Assembly: GCA_031363085.1 (NCBI GenBank) | Contig: JANLTU010000262.1 | Coordinates: 1 to 5,056, forward strand | DNA from: UBA6921 sp031363085 | GTDB taxonomy: Bacteria > Pseudomonadota > Gammaproteobacteria > SG8-11 | DNA: 5,056 bases | Direction: 5' to 3' | Shown: positions 1-4,858 of the stretch, one piece after another | Layout: the number at the start of each line of letters is the position of its first letter | Numbering within the stretch: the first letter of the stretch is position 1 | The notes under the pieces: generated by a model | The model's input: the letters and a program-made list of their open reading frames with translations, nothing else | Databases searched by the model: none | Told to the model about the DNA's origin: nothing | Program-made: the position numbers and the translations under genes

Positions 1-449
1 GCAAAATCGCGCCGCTGAAAGCGCTGCAAGGCATGATTTGGGAGTCGGGGTACAAAAGCGGCGCGTTCCAAGGCCATGTGTATGAAGACGCCGCCAACCG
101 ATTGCGCGCCTGGAAGCAGCGTGCTTTGCGACTGTTCGTCTATTCATCCGGTTCGGTTTACGCGCAGAAACTGATTTTCGGTCACACCGCGTTTGGTGAT
201 CTGACACCGTTATTTGAAGGCTATTTCGACACCACCGTCGGCGGTAAGCGCGAAATGGATTCGTACCGAAGAATCGCAGCGGAGATTAAGGCGCCGCTGA
301 AAGACATTTTATTTCTTTCCGACATTAAAGAAGAGCTCGACGCCGCAGTCACAGCCGGGATGCAAACGATCTGGCTAGTGCGCGATGGCGCCCTCGATAC
401 ATCTGCAGCGCATCGCCAGGTTAGGGATTTCAACGCGCTTGAAATATGA
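1..449 (+). CDS. mtnC: Enolase-phosphatase E1 (MtnC), C-terminal part
   Basis: MtnC is a cytoplasmic HAD-superfamily enzyme of methionine salvage. It enolises 2,3-diketo-5-methylthiopentyl-1-phosphate and then removes the phosphate, giving the acireductone used by the MtnD dioxygenase. The reading frame is already open at base 3 (KIAPLKALQG precedes the first ATG at 33), so the gene is cut by the window start; about 148 C-terminal residues of a usual 220-245 are present. Family signatures, numbered from the ATG at 33, are GMIWESGY at the start, HAD motif II in VYSSGSVYAQK (35-45), GYFDTTVGGK (63-72) with the motif III lysine, and motif IV in ILFLSDIKEELDAA (92-105). The tail VRDFNALEI is normal for the family. 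The stop overlaps the next start as ATGA. Methionine-salvage partners such as mtnB or mtnD do not follow; a transposase does. Two degenerate copies of this gene's 3' end lie downstream at about 1813-1980 and 4462-4675. The family call is firm. Confidence 0.96.
   Translation, partial: KIAPLKALQGMIWESGYKSGAFQGHVYEDAANRLRAWKQRALRLFVYSSGSVYAQKLIFGHTAFGDLTPLFEGYFDTTVGGKREMDSYRRIAAEIKAPLKDILFLSDIKEELDAAVTAGMQTIWLVRDGALDTSAAHRQVRDFNALEI
418..435 (+). repeat. 18-bp direct repeat, copy 1, inside the mtnC tail
   Basis: AGGTTAGGGATTTCAACG occurs here, coding QVRDFN of MtnC, and again exactly at 1958-1975. CATC precedes both copies at the same distance. Similarity ends right after the repeat: copy 1 runs into the ATGA junction with the transposase gene, and copy 2 into unrelated DNA. 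The two copies bracket the transposase and dsrE-like genes. They may be recombination end points or simply the best-preserved part of a duplicated gene tail. Confidence 0.85.
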
Positions 450-1036
450 AGAGCACGCGAAAAAATCTGCGTCTGAAGCATTACGACTATTCAAAATCGG
501 GTGCGTATTTTGTCACGGTGTGTGTGCGGGAGCGCACATGTCTGTTCGGTAACGTCACGGATGGAATGATGGTAGCGAATCCGGCAGGAAAGATGATTGA
601 GGAGTGGTGGTGGAAGTTACCAGCGAAATTTCCAGGGATCGTGGCGGATACGTATGTTGTCATGCCAAATCATTTCCATGGAATCGTAGTCATCGTAGGG
701 GCGGACCTATGTGTCCGCCCGGGTCCGGGTGCCAAGCCCACCCAGGGCGCACACGCGGGTGCGCCCCTACCCACGCTCATGCAATGGTTCAAGACGATGA
801 CGACCAATGCGTATATTCGCGGTGTGAAAGATCATGCATGGACTGTTTTCCCCGGCAAACTTTGGCAACGCAACTACCATGAACACGTCATCCGCAACGA
901 TGGCGAATTGTCGACAATCCGTGACTACATCGTAAACAACCCGCTGCAATGGTCGCTGGATCGGGAAAATCCGGCGGCGACGGGGCGTATCGCTTCGACA
1001 GACTGCGCGGCAATTTTTGCTGGCGAATTACCGTAG
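446..1036 (+). CDS. REP-associated tyrosine transposase (RAYT, Y1/HUH family)
   Basis: This is a 196-residue single-domain HUH transposase of the IS200-like Y1 family. Relatives of this kind bind and process REP palindromes as single strands. The N-terminus (LRLKHYDYSKSGAYFVTVCV, residues 8-27) is typical of chromosomal RAYTs. The HUH metal motif is in MPNHFHGIV (73-81; H76 and H78). The catalytic tyrosine is most likely Y161 in IRDYIVNNP, which matches the DYI tyrosine of the E. coli protein. WQRNYHEHVIRN (140-151) is another family block. All catalytic parts are intact and the length is normal, so the protein may be active. The ATG overlaps the mtnC stop as ATGA and no good Shine-Dalgarno precedes it, which suggests translational coupling to mtnC. 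Residues 84-108 (GADLCVRP through GAHAGAP) are encoded by a REP-like double hairpin lying within the gene. No terminal repeats of an insertion sequence were seen around it. Confidence 0.95.
   Translation: MKSTRKNLRLKHYDYSKSGAYFVTVCVRERTCLFGNVTDGMMVANPAGKMIEEWWWKLPAKFPGIVADTYVVMPNHFHGIVVIVGADLCVRPGPGAKPTQGAHAGAPLPTLMQWFKTMTTNAYIRGVKDHAWTVFPGKLWQRNYHEHVIRNDGELSTIRDYIVNNPLQWSLDRENPAATGRIASTDCAAIFAGELP
695..770 (+). repeat. REP-like double-hairpin repeat inside the RAYT gene
   Basis: The outer ends form a 9-bp inverted repeat, GTAGGGGCG at 695-703 and CGCCCCTAC at 762-770. Inside are two hairpins, each with a perfect 8-bp stem and a 6-base loop: GGGCGGAC (699-706) with GTCCGCCC (713-720), and GGGCGCAC (745-752) with GTGCGCCC (759-766). 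The stems are separated by 24 bases. This is the architecture of a paired REP (BIME-like) element. It is read through in frame and encodes a Gly/Pro/Ala-rich linker just after the HUH motif. Repeats starting GTAGGGGCG with such stems are, from general knowledge, a common dispersed type in many bacterial genomes. Copy number in this genome cannot be seen here. Confidence 0.85.
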
Positions 1037-1091
1037 CGGCGCCACGATTTGGCGGATATTTATCATGGGCAACAGGTAGTGATATTTGAGA

Positions 1092-1129
1092 ACCCCGCGC
1101 GAGGCGGCAAGCACTTCCTCGCGCGGGGT
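1092..1129. terminator. Strong hairpin between convergent genes, possible bidirectional terminator
   Basis: A perfect 13-bp inverted repeat, ACCCCGCGCGAGG (1092-1104) and CCTCGCGCGGGGT (1117-1129), has a 12-base loop. It lies between the end of the transposase gene (1036) and the end of the minus-strand dsrE-like gene (1176), where a shared terminator is expected. No T-run follows on either strand, so it is not a textbook intrinsic terminator; it could stop RNA decay or be another REP-like unit. Its stem does not resemble the repeat at 695-770. Confidence 0.5.
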
Positions 1130-1147
1130 CGATTGATGACGTGAAGA

Positions 1148-1168
1148 CGCGCTGCGTGCGGCAGCGCG
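1148..1168 (-). terminator. Hairpin just past the dsrE-like stop codon
   Basis: CGCGCTGC (1148-1155) and GCAGCGCG (1161-1168) form a perfect 8-bp GC-rich stem with a 5-base loop. On the minus strand it lies 7 bases past the dsrE-like stop (complement of 1176-1178) and is followed by TCTTCA, only a weak U-tract. It may act with the 1092-1129 hairpin. A perfect 10-bp palindrome GTAAATTTAC (1170-1179) covers the stop codon itself. Confidence 0.4.
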
Positions 1169-1175
1169 GGTAAAT

Positions 1176-1700
1176 TTACGGTTGTATTGCGGTATAGCCT
1201 TCTTGCGCCAATTGCACCAAGCGGCCAACGGCGCCGGTATTGACTTTTATGCCGGGCAGCAGATCTTTGTTGCCCCAGCCGTTGCCCTTCATCGTGACTG
1301 CGCATTCTTCGATCTGCACACCTTCTGTAATGAGGTTTGCGAGCAGTGCTTTATAGGGGTTTCCGGTTGCGACCTTGCGATTTTGGTTGTAAGCCTCGTC
1401 GTTCAAGAGCATGTAACCCGCCATGCCGTGAAACACCGCGATAATGTTGCCTTCGGTTCTATTTTCCTTGAAGCGTTTGGACAGCAGATCCATGTAGCGC
1501 ATGCCGATGGGCAGGTCACCCTGCAATGCGACGTGATCCATATTGAAAACCACCTTGGCCTGTTTGAGCACCACCGGCACATCAATGGTGATGTCGCTCT
1601 CTGCGGCTTTCGAAGGCTTGTCGGCGGCCAACGTCGGCGACAGGCCAAAAGCAACGCTTAGAAGCAGAACTGAAACCGGGGCAAATTTATTCATCTTCAT
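1176..1700 (-). CDS. Exported DsrE-family protein
   Basis: The product is a 174-residue protein with a Sec signal peptide (MKMNKF, then a hydrophobic run VSVLLLSVAFGL, residues 9-20, and likely cleavage after TLAA at residue 26), so the mature part of about 148 residues is periplasmic. The mature sequence has the DsrE/DsrF-like pattern: a first strand KVVFNMDH (49-56), NIIAVFHGMAGYMLL (85-99), a variable loop, then GVQIEECAVTMKGNGW (127-142) and LLPGIKVNTGAVGRLVQLAQEGY. C133 is the only mature cysteine and sits where many DsrE-type proteins carry their sulfur-binding cysteine. Cytoplasmic relatives move sulfur between persulfide carriers; the substrate of exported single-domain forms is not well established, so no reaction is claimed. 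The start at 1700 is chosen because AGGAG (complement of 1706-1710) lies 5 bases upstream and the signal peptide then begins normally; the longer frame from 1736 adds 12 residues with no such support. It is convergent with the RAYT and is not in an operon here. Confidence 0.85.
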   Translation of the reverse strand: MKMNKFAPVSVLLLSVAFGLSPTLAADKPSKAAESDITIDVPVVLKQAKVVFNMDHVALQGDLPIGMRYMDLLSKRFKENRTEGNIIAVFHGMAGYMLLNDEAYNQNRKVATGNPYKALLANLITEGVQIEECAVTMKGNGWGNKDLLPGIKVNTGAVGRLVQLAQEGYTAIQP

Positions 1701-1812
1701 AATGGCTCCTAAAAAAATGCGAAGAAATATTCCCATGACTACGACCTTGCGGGCACGCGACCTCTAACGGGTGTGCGCGCTGCCGGAATAAGAAAGCCCT
1801 AATATAAAAAAG

Positions 1813-1980
1813 TTCACCGTCTTTGAATCTACCTGAGCGGAAAACCTGAGGCTGATGCTTAACGTTTGAAAAAACTCGACGTCGCACTACGCCGGGAGTG
1901 CAAACCGGTCGGCACTGATGCGCAGCGGTGTGTTCGACACAGGGCCGCTGCATCAGTAGGTTAGGGATTTCAACGTGATT
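1813..1980 (+). pseudogene. Decayed copy of the mtnC 3' end (remnant 1)
   Basis: This non-coding stretch aligns with the tail of mtnC at 1-449. The best part is 1919-1975 against 379-435, where 39 of 57 bases match without a gap, the last 18 exactly. Translated, MRSGVFDTGPLHQ-stop-VRDFN here stands against VRDGALDTSAAHRQVRDFN in mtnC. CTCGACG TCGCA at 1875-1886 matches 336-347, and GCCGGGA then TGCAAA are also shared with small indels. Weaker in-frame matches extend back to about 1813 (TTC ACC GTC, then GAA TCT, GCG GAA, CTG AGG), which would match mtnC from the GYFDTTV codons on, but with several deletions; this upstream part is tentative. In-frame stops and frameshifts mean it makes no protein. 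It lies upstream of, and divergent from, the dsrE-like gene. With flanks it accounts for much of the gene-free stretch 1701-2078; the rest (1701-1812 and 1981-2078) holds only leader DNA of the genes on each side. Confidence 0.75.
1958..1975 (+). repeat. 18-bp direct repeat, copy 2, in mtnC remnant 1
   Basis: This is the exact second copy of AGGTTAGGGATTTCAACG, found in the mtnC tail at 418-435. It is the only long stretch of perfect identity between the gene and this remnant. Bases after it (TGATTAGG here, CGCTTGAA in copy 1) no longer match well, so the end of similarity is sharp on this side. Confidence 0.85.
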
Positions 1981-2078
1981 AGGGTGTGCTAATTTTGTGA
2001 CACTTCATAAGTTTTAAGCGACAAATACAAACCGAGGGGTATAACTTCATATCGCAAATTCTACGAGAGGCAAAGTTC

Positions 2079-2417
2079 ATGCACTGTCCCGAAATCAATG
2101 GATTGACGTTCGACCAGTCTAGTATCGAAGCACTCGAAAAAATCGGACAGGTAAAAGAACTAGGCAACCTGCTGACCACGGCGCTCGCCGGCAGCGTGTG
2201 GGTGAAAATTTTTATAGGTAGAACAGGGCTGGCAAATCCATTTGGAATCGGATGGCAGGTCAACCACTATCAATGGGGGGTATGGGCGGAGGCGATGAAG
2301 GCTTCTGGTCCTATTGTAAGCAAGGTCATTAGCGACATTGCGTTTCGACAAGCTGAGCTGCACTCGGGAAAAGAATTTAAGTTTTGGGAGGCGATGATGT
2401 ATGGCTGCGGTCATTAA
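2079..2417 (+). CDS. Hypothetical protein, first gene of an overlapping pair
   Basis: The gene encodes 112 residues that I do not recognise. There is no signal peptide and no clear membrane segment. Visible features are a charged N-terminal half (EALEKIGQVKELGN), a central hydrophobic and glycine-rich stretch LTTALAGSVWVKIFIG (about 32-47), an aromatic block NPFGIGWQVNHYQWGVWAEAMK (about 53-74, rich in Trp), and an end with FWEAMMYGCGH. The start is supported by GAGAGG (2065-2070) 8 bases upstream of ATG 2079; the frame is open upstream to 2001 but has no better start. A TATAAC at 2040-2045 could be a -10 element, but no convincing -35 was found. The last 17 bases overlap the next gene, so the two are probably co-translated. 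Without a relative, function is unknown; a toxin or effector role paired with the exported partner is only a guess. Confidence 0.65.
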   Translation: MHCPEINGLTFDQSSIEALEKIGQVKELGNLLTTALAGSVWVKIFIGRTGLANPFGIGWQVNHYQWGVWAEAMKASGPIVSKVISDIAFRQAELHSGKEFKFWEAMMYGCGH

Positions 2418-2964
2418 AGTACTCGTCATGTTTTGTTTGTTGTCCATGGCCTCCACGGGTGGCGCGGGTGAAACGGAAAACAACGGTGAGCAAATGGTGC
2501 AGTTTGCTTATGTGAAGATGATCCAAGCTATACAAGAAGCGGATTCAAAAATCAGCGTCTGTATGGAAAAGGAAAAGAAAACTATTCTGCCGCCGCAGGT
2601 GTTCCCGAAATTGCCGCTGTCGAAAAGCGAATGGGGTTCCGCACTCGGCTACTTGAGATTTAAGGCAAATACTCGTTGTGAAGAAAATTCATTAGCCAAC
2701 GCAGTGATGGCGTTCAGCCAGTTCAAAATGATCGAAAAAAAAATAACCGGAAAAAACGCAGCCGATGTTTATCCAGCAGGCCCATATAAATACGAGTTTG
2801 AGACTTTGTGTTGCGGCTCGTTGGAAACGGAGTTGAGAACTGAAATAGAGTATAAAAAAATTGATCCTAAAATCAGACAGACGCTCGAAAGTATTCATGA
2901 ACTTAAGCAACCATTCAACCCCATTGCGGCCCTGAAAGCGTTGGGGCTCAAACCCTCACCGTAA
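2401..2964 (+). CDS. Hypothetical exported protein, second gene of an overlapping pair
   Basis: The gene encodes 187 residues with an N-terminal signal peptide: MAAVIK, hydrophobic VLVMFCLLSMAST (7-19), then GGAGETE with likely cleavage near residue 23. C12 lies inside the hydrophobic core, not in a good lipobox, so a soluble periplasmic protein is more likely than a lipoprotein. The mature part has four cysteines (C54, C93, and the pair C137-C138 in ETLCCGSLETEL), enough for two disulfides. The C-terminal part, LCCGS, then KKIDPKIRQTLESI, then LKQPFNPIAALKALGL, is reminiscent of uncharacterised proteobacterial proteins, but I cannot name a family. ATG 2401 is fixed by an in-frame stop at 2395 and by GGGAGG (2386-2391) 9 bases upstream. 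It overlaps the preceding gene by 17 bases in another frame. Low-GC runs such as AAAAAAAAT and AAAAAAC in the middle contrast with the GC-richer mtnC, which fits acquired DNA. Confidence 0.75.
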   Translation: MAAVIKVLVMFCLLSMASTGGAGETENNGEQMVQFAYVKMIQAIQEADSKISVCMEKEKKTILPPQVFPKLPLSKSEWGSALGYLRFKANTRCEENSLANAVMAFSQFKMIEKKITGKNAADVYPAGPYKYEFETLCCGSLETELRTEIEYKKIDPKIRQTLESIHELKQPFNPIAALKALGLKPSP

Positions 2965-3087
2965 CAAGTGCTGATTAAATGTTCTCCTGAGAGCAAACAA
3001 AATGCTAACCCCACGTTGCACATGAACCTTAAGGGTTGCTGGGGCCTCTCAGCCAGTTAACGCTATTAAGTAATAGGGATATCTATC

Positions 3088-3190
3088 ATGGGAGTTTTAC
3101 CAAGAGCAATAAGCCGCATCGATCTTGTAGTCGTCCTCGTTGTATCGCTCGCTACCTTGCTCATAGCCTGTCGATATTTCGCCAGTCAAT
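3088..3190 (+). other. Lipoprotein signal peptide of the DUF1566 gene, out of frame
   Basis: ATG 3088 has AGGGA (3075-3079) 8 bases upstream and opens a frame that reads MGVLPRAISRIDL, VVVLVVSLA, TLLIAC. This is a complete bacterial lipoprotein signal: positive charges, hydrophobic core, and lipobox LIAC with the lipidated cysteine at residue 28 (codon 3169-3171). The frame then reads only 11 more residues and stops at 3205-3207. The Big_2/DUF1566 frame is open from 3167, after its own stop at 3164-3166, and reads PVDISPVNVRIHF, the natural lead into a Big_2 domain. Ignoring one base around 3172 would join them as LIAC-DISPVNVR. The two pieces therefore look like one gene broken by a one-base frameshift, or by a sequencing error. 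Confidence 0.75.
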
Positions 3191-4462
3191 GTGCGAATAC
3201 ATTTTGATGCCACGCAACAATTTACCGCCACGGGTAGGTATACCGACGGTAGTAGCCAGGAACTTACCTCGCATGTGACTTGGACAACGCTGGCTGCAGG
3301 TATTGCAACAGTGAGCGACGCAGGGTTGGTCAGTACTCTCGCTGTTGGTGGAACGACTGTAATCGCTGCGTCAGGTGGAATTAGTGGCACCACGCTCTTG
3401 ACTATCGTTGGTAAGGTAACGCTCCCCAAAACTGGGCAGAACTTGTGCAATGACGTTAGCGGTGTCGCCATTCCATGTACCGACACAGGGCAGGATGGCG
3501 AGGTTCAAAAGGGTATGACTTGGCCTGAGCCACGCTTTCGCGTTGACGGCACCAGTAGTTGTATCACAGATAGCCTCACCGGACTTACTTGGGCCAGAAA
3601 TGCAAATCTACTAGCCAATTCTGCTGCTACCCCACCGGATACAGGTCAGAGAACCTGGCAGCAAGCTCTCAATTACGCCAACCATCTCCAACTCTGCGGC
3701 TACACTGACTGGCGCCTACCCAACCGAAGAGAGGTGCCAAGGTTGATTAATTTTGGCAGTTTGAAATCGTCAGAGTGGTTAACTGCACAAGGGTTTACCA
3801 ACGTGCAGAGTCTGTATTATTGGACATCGTCAAGTTATGCCTTTAGCGGGAACGCTGCGTGGATTGTTTCCGTAGAGGATGGTGTCGTGGCTATTGCTGG
3901 TAAATACCTTGCTTACGCCTATGTTTGGCCGGTGCGCGGTGGCTCTTCTACTGTTGCTAACCTTCCCGTGACCGGTCAATTGGCTTGCTATGACGTCACT
4001 GGTAATTCTATAGGCACGGTTTCTTGCATAAATTCCGGACAAGATGGCGAGCTTAAATTTGGGATTACTTGGCCGACTCCGCGCTTTATTCTGGATAACA
4101 GCGGCAACTGTATTACCGATAATCTTACTGGCTTAATGTGGGTGCGTGCGCCGAGCACGCTTTCCTACACTTGGGCTAGTGCGCTCCGCAAGGCCAAGGG
4201 GCTGATACTCTGCGGTTATTCAGAATGGAGATTACCGAATGTCTATGAGCTTGAGAGTCTTGTGAATAGCGAGCCTGCAGTCCCTGCGGTGTGGTTAAAC
4301 AGCCAGGGTTTTAGCAGCGTGCAAGAGGGGGAGTATTGGTCGTCATCGAGTAGTGCATCGAATGCCAGTACCGCATTTTTTGTTGGGATGACTGTGGGGT
4401 ATGTGAGCCACTTAGATAAGTCGAAATATGCATATGCTTGGTCGGTGCGTGGTGGCCAGTAG
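3191..4462 (+). CDS. Big_2 plus tandem Lcl_C/DUF1566 surface protein (5' frameshifted)
   Basis: This frame encodes 423 residues from a GTG. It has no signal of its own, and the natural N-terminus is the lipoprotein signal at 3088, one frame away. Residues 1-73 form a Big_2-like immunoglobulin fold (DATQQFTATGRYTDGSSQ, VTWTTLAAGIATVSDAG, TTVIAASGGISGTTLLTIV). Then come two tandem Lcl_C/DUF1566 units, 78-251 and 258-422. Each follows the same order: LP-TGQ, a Cys pair, GQDGE, TWP-PRF, CITD-LTGL-W, a CGY--WRLPN core (169-178; 341-350), a QGF-VQ--YW-SSS block (200-214; 373-387), and a closing A-Y-VRGG. Families with this C-terminal domain, first described in the Legionella collagen-like protein, are usually outside the cell or on the surface, and their ligand is mostly unknown; adhesion or carbohydrate contact is plausible but not shown here. 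Expression depends on the frameshift: as written, the product would be cytoplasmic or absent. A decayed mtnC tail begins at the stop codon. Confidence 0.88.
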   Translation: MRIHFDATQQFTATGRYTDGSSQELTSHVTWTTLAAGIATVSDAGLVSTLAVGGTTVIAASGGISGTTLLTIVGKVTLPKTGQNLCNDVSGVAIPCTDTGQDGEVQKGMTWPEPRFRVDGTSSCITDSLTGLTWARNANLLANSAATPPDTGQRTWQQALNYANHLQLCGYTDWRLPNRREVPRLINFGSLKSSEWLTAQGFTNVQSLYYWTSSSYAFSGNAAWIVSVEDGVVAIAGKYLAYAYVWPVRGGSSTVANLPVTGQLACYDVTGNSIGTVSCINSGQDGELKFGITWPTPRFILDNSGNCITDNLTGLMWVRAPSTLSYTWASALRKAKGLILCGYSEWRLPNVYELESLVNSEPAVPAVWLNSQGFSSVQEGEYWSSSSSASNASTAFFVGMTVGYVSHLDKSKYAYAWSVRGGQ

Positions 4463-4675
4463 GGTATATTGACTGGCTTTGGTTTTGCCCAGAAAAGTTG
4501 GCGACAGATGCTTACCGAAAAATTGCTGAACCTGTTAACGTGCCGCAACATGATATTTTGTTTATATCCAGCATCCAAAAGAAAAACTCCACGAACCCTG
4601 CTAGCAACGGGGTTCCGGGTTACCGCGCAGGTCGGCGGTTTGGCCCCGTCAAAGCGTTGCGAGTTTTGTCAGCAG
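4462..4675 (+). pseudogene. Decayed, frameshifted copy of the mtnC 3' end (remnant 2)
   Basis: Read from base 4462, GYID, then EKLATDAYRKIAEPVN and VPQHDILFISSI correspond in order to GYFD, KREMDSYRRIAAEIK and APLKDILFLSDI of MtnC. Over 4495-4575 against 246-326 the copies align without gaps: 13 of 27 residues are identical and 49 of 81 bases match. Many differences are silent third-base changes (ATC/ATT, GCA/GCT, GAC/GAT, TTA/TTG), so the source diverged as a working gene before it decayed. A 2-base shift after 4575 moves the frame; the next frame gives KEKLHEPC against KEELDAAV, then a stop at 4602-4604. A possible end is RQSVASF near 4650-4667, against HRQVRDF. There is no start, stop codons interrupt it and the first 60 percent of the gene is missing, so it is a stub. 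The similarity starts at the last base of the DUF1566 stop codon. It fills most of the gene-free stretch before rnpB. Confidence 0.78.
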
Positions 4676-4740
4676 ATACTCTTTGGTCTGGAGCATTTCA
4701 GCTATGATTTTGTTGGGCGCAGTATTGTCAATACAAGCAA

Positions 4741-4755
4741 CCACAGAAACTGTGG
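4741..4755 (+). other. Short perfect hairpin upstream of rnpB
   Basis: CCACAG (4741-4746) and CTGTGG (4750-4755) form a 6-bp stem with an AAA loop. It lies in the stretch from about 4676 to 4858, where I see no gene. There is no T-run after it, so a terminator role is weak. For rnpB, TTGCTT at 4824-4829 followed 17 bases later by GACACT at 4847-4852 is positioned as a promoter but matches consensus poorly. Confidence 0.25.
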
Positions 4756-4858
4756 GCGCAGAAAAATCCGGTAACACGCACGCGCACGGCGTGTATTTTC
4801 TTGCCTATGCCCGACGCCGCGCATTGCTTTTGTCCGACGCAAGCCTGACACTGGCGCC

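Noticed and set aside
695..770. CRISPR array
   Set aside because: The repeat is a pair of palindromes with no regular repeat-spacer series, and no array is present elsewhere in the window.
1182..1661. 159-codon plus-strand frame opposite the dsrE-like gene
   Set aside because: It mirrors the minus-strand gene, which has a signal peptide, ribosome site and family motifs; the plus frame has none.
1701..1736. Longer start for the dsrE-like protein at 1736
   Set aside because: It would place 12 residues before a normal signal peptide, while AGGAG is correctly spaced for the start at 1700.
446..1957. Complete insertion sequence with terminal inverted repeats around the RAYT
   Set aside because: No matching terminal inverted repeats were found; the family does not use them, and only the 18-bp direct repeat brackets the region.
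3036..3278. 80-codon frame before the DUF1566 gene
   Set aside because: It is a shadow frame across the lipoprotein signal region with no ribosome site or domain.
4438..4707. Open frame of 89 codons that contains the MtnC-like stretch
   Set aside because: Its start lies inside the DUF1566 gene and the MtnC similarity is frameshifted after 4575, so it is the remnant read by chance, not a gene.
4469..4774. Open frame of 101 codons after the DUF1566 gene
   Set aside because: It overlaps the mtnC remnant in another frame, has no ribosome site or recognisable domain, and its residues look like random translation.
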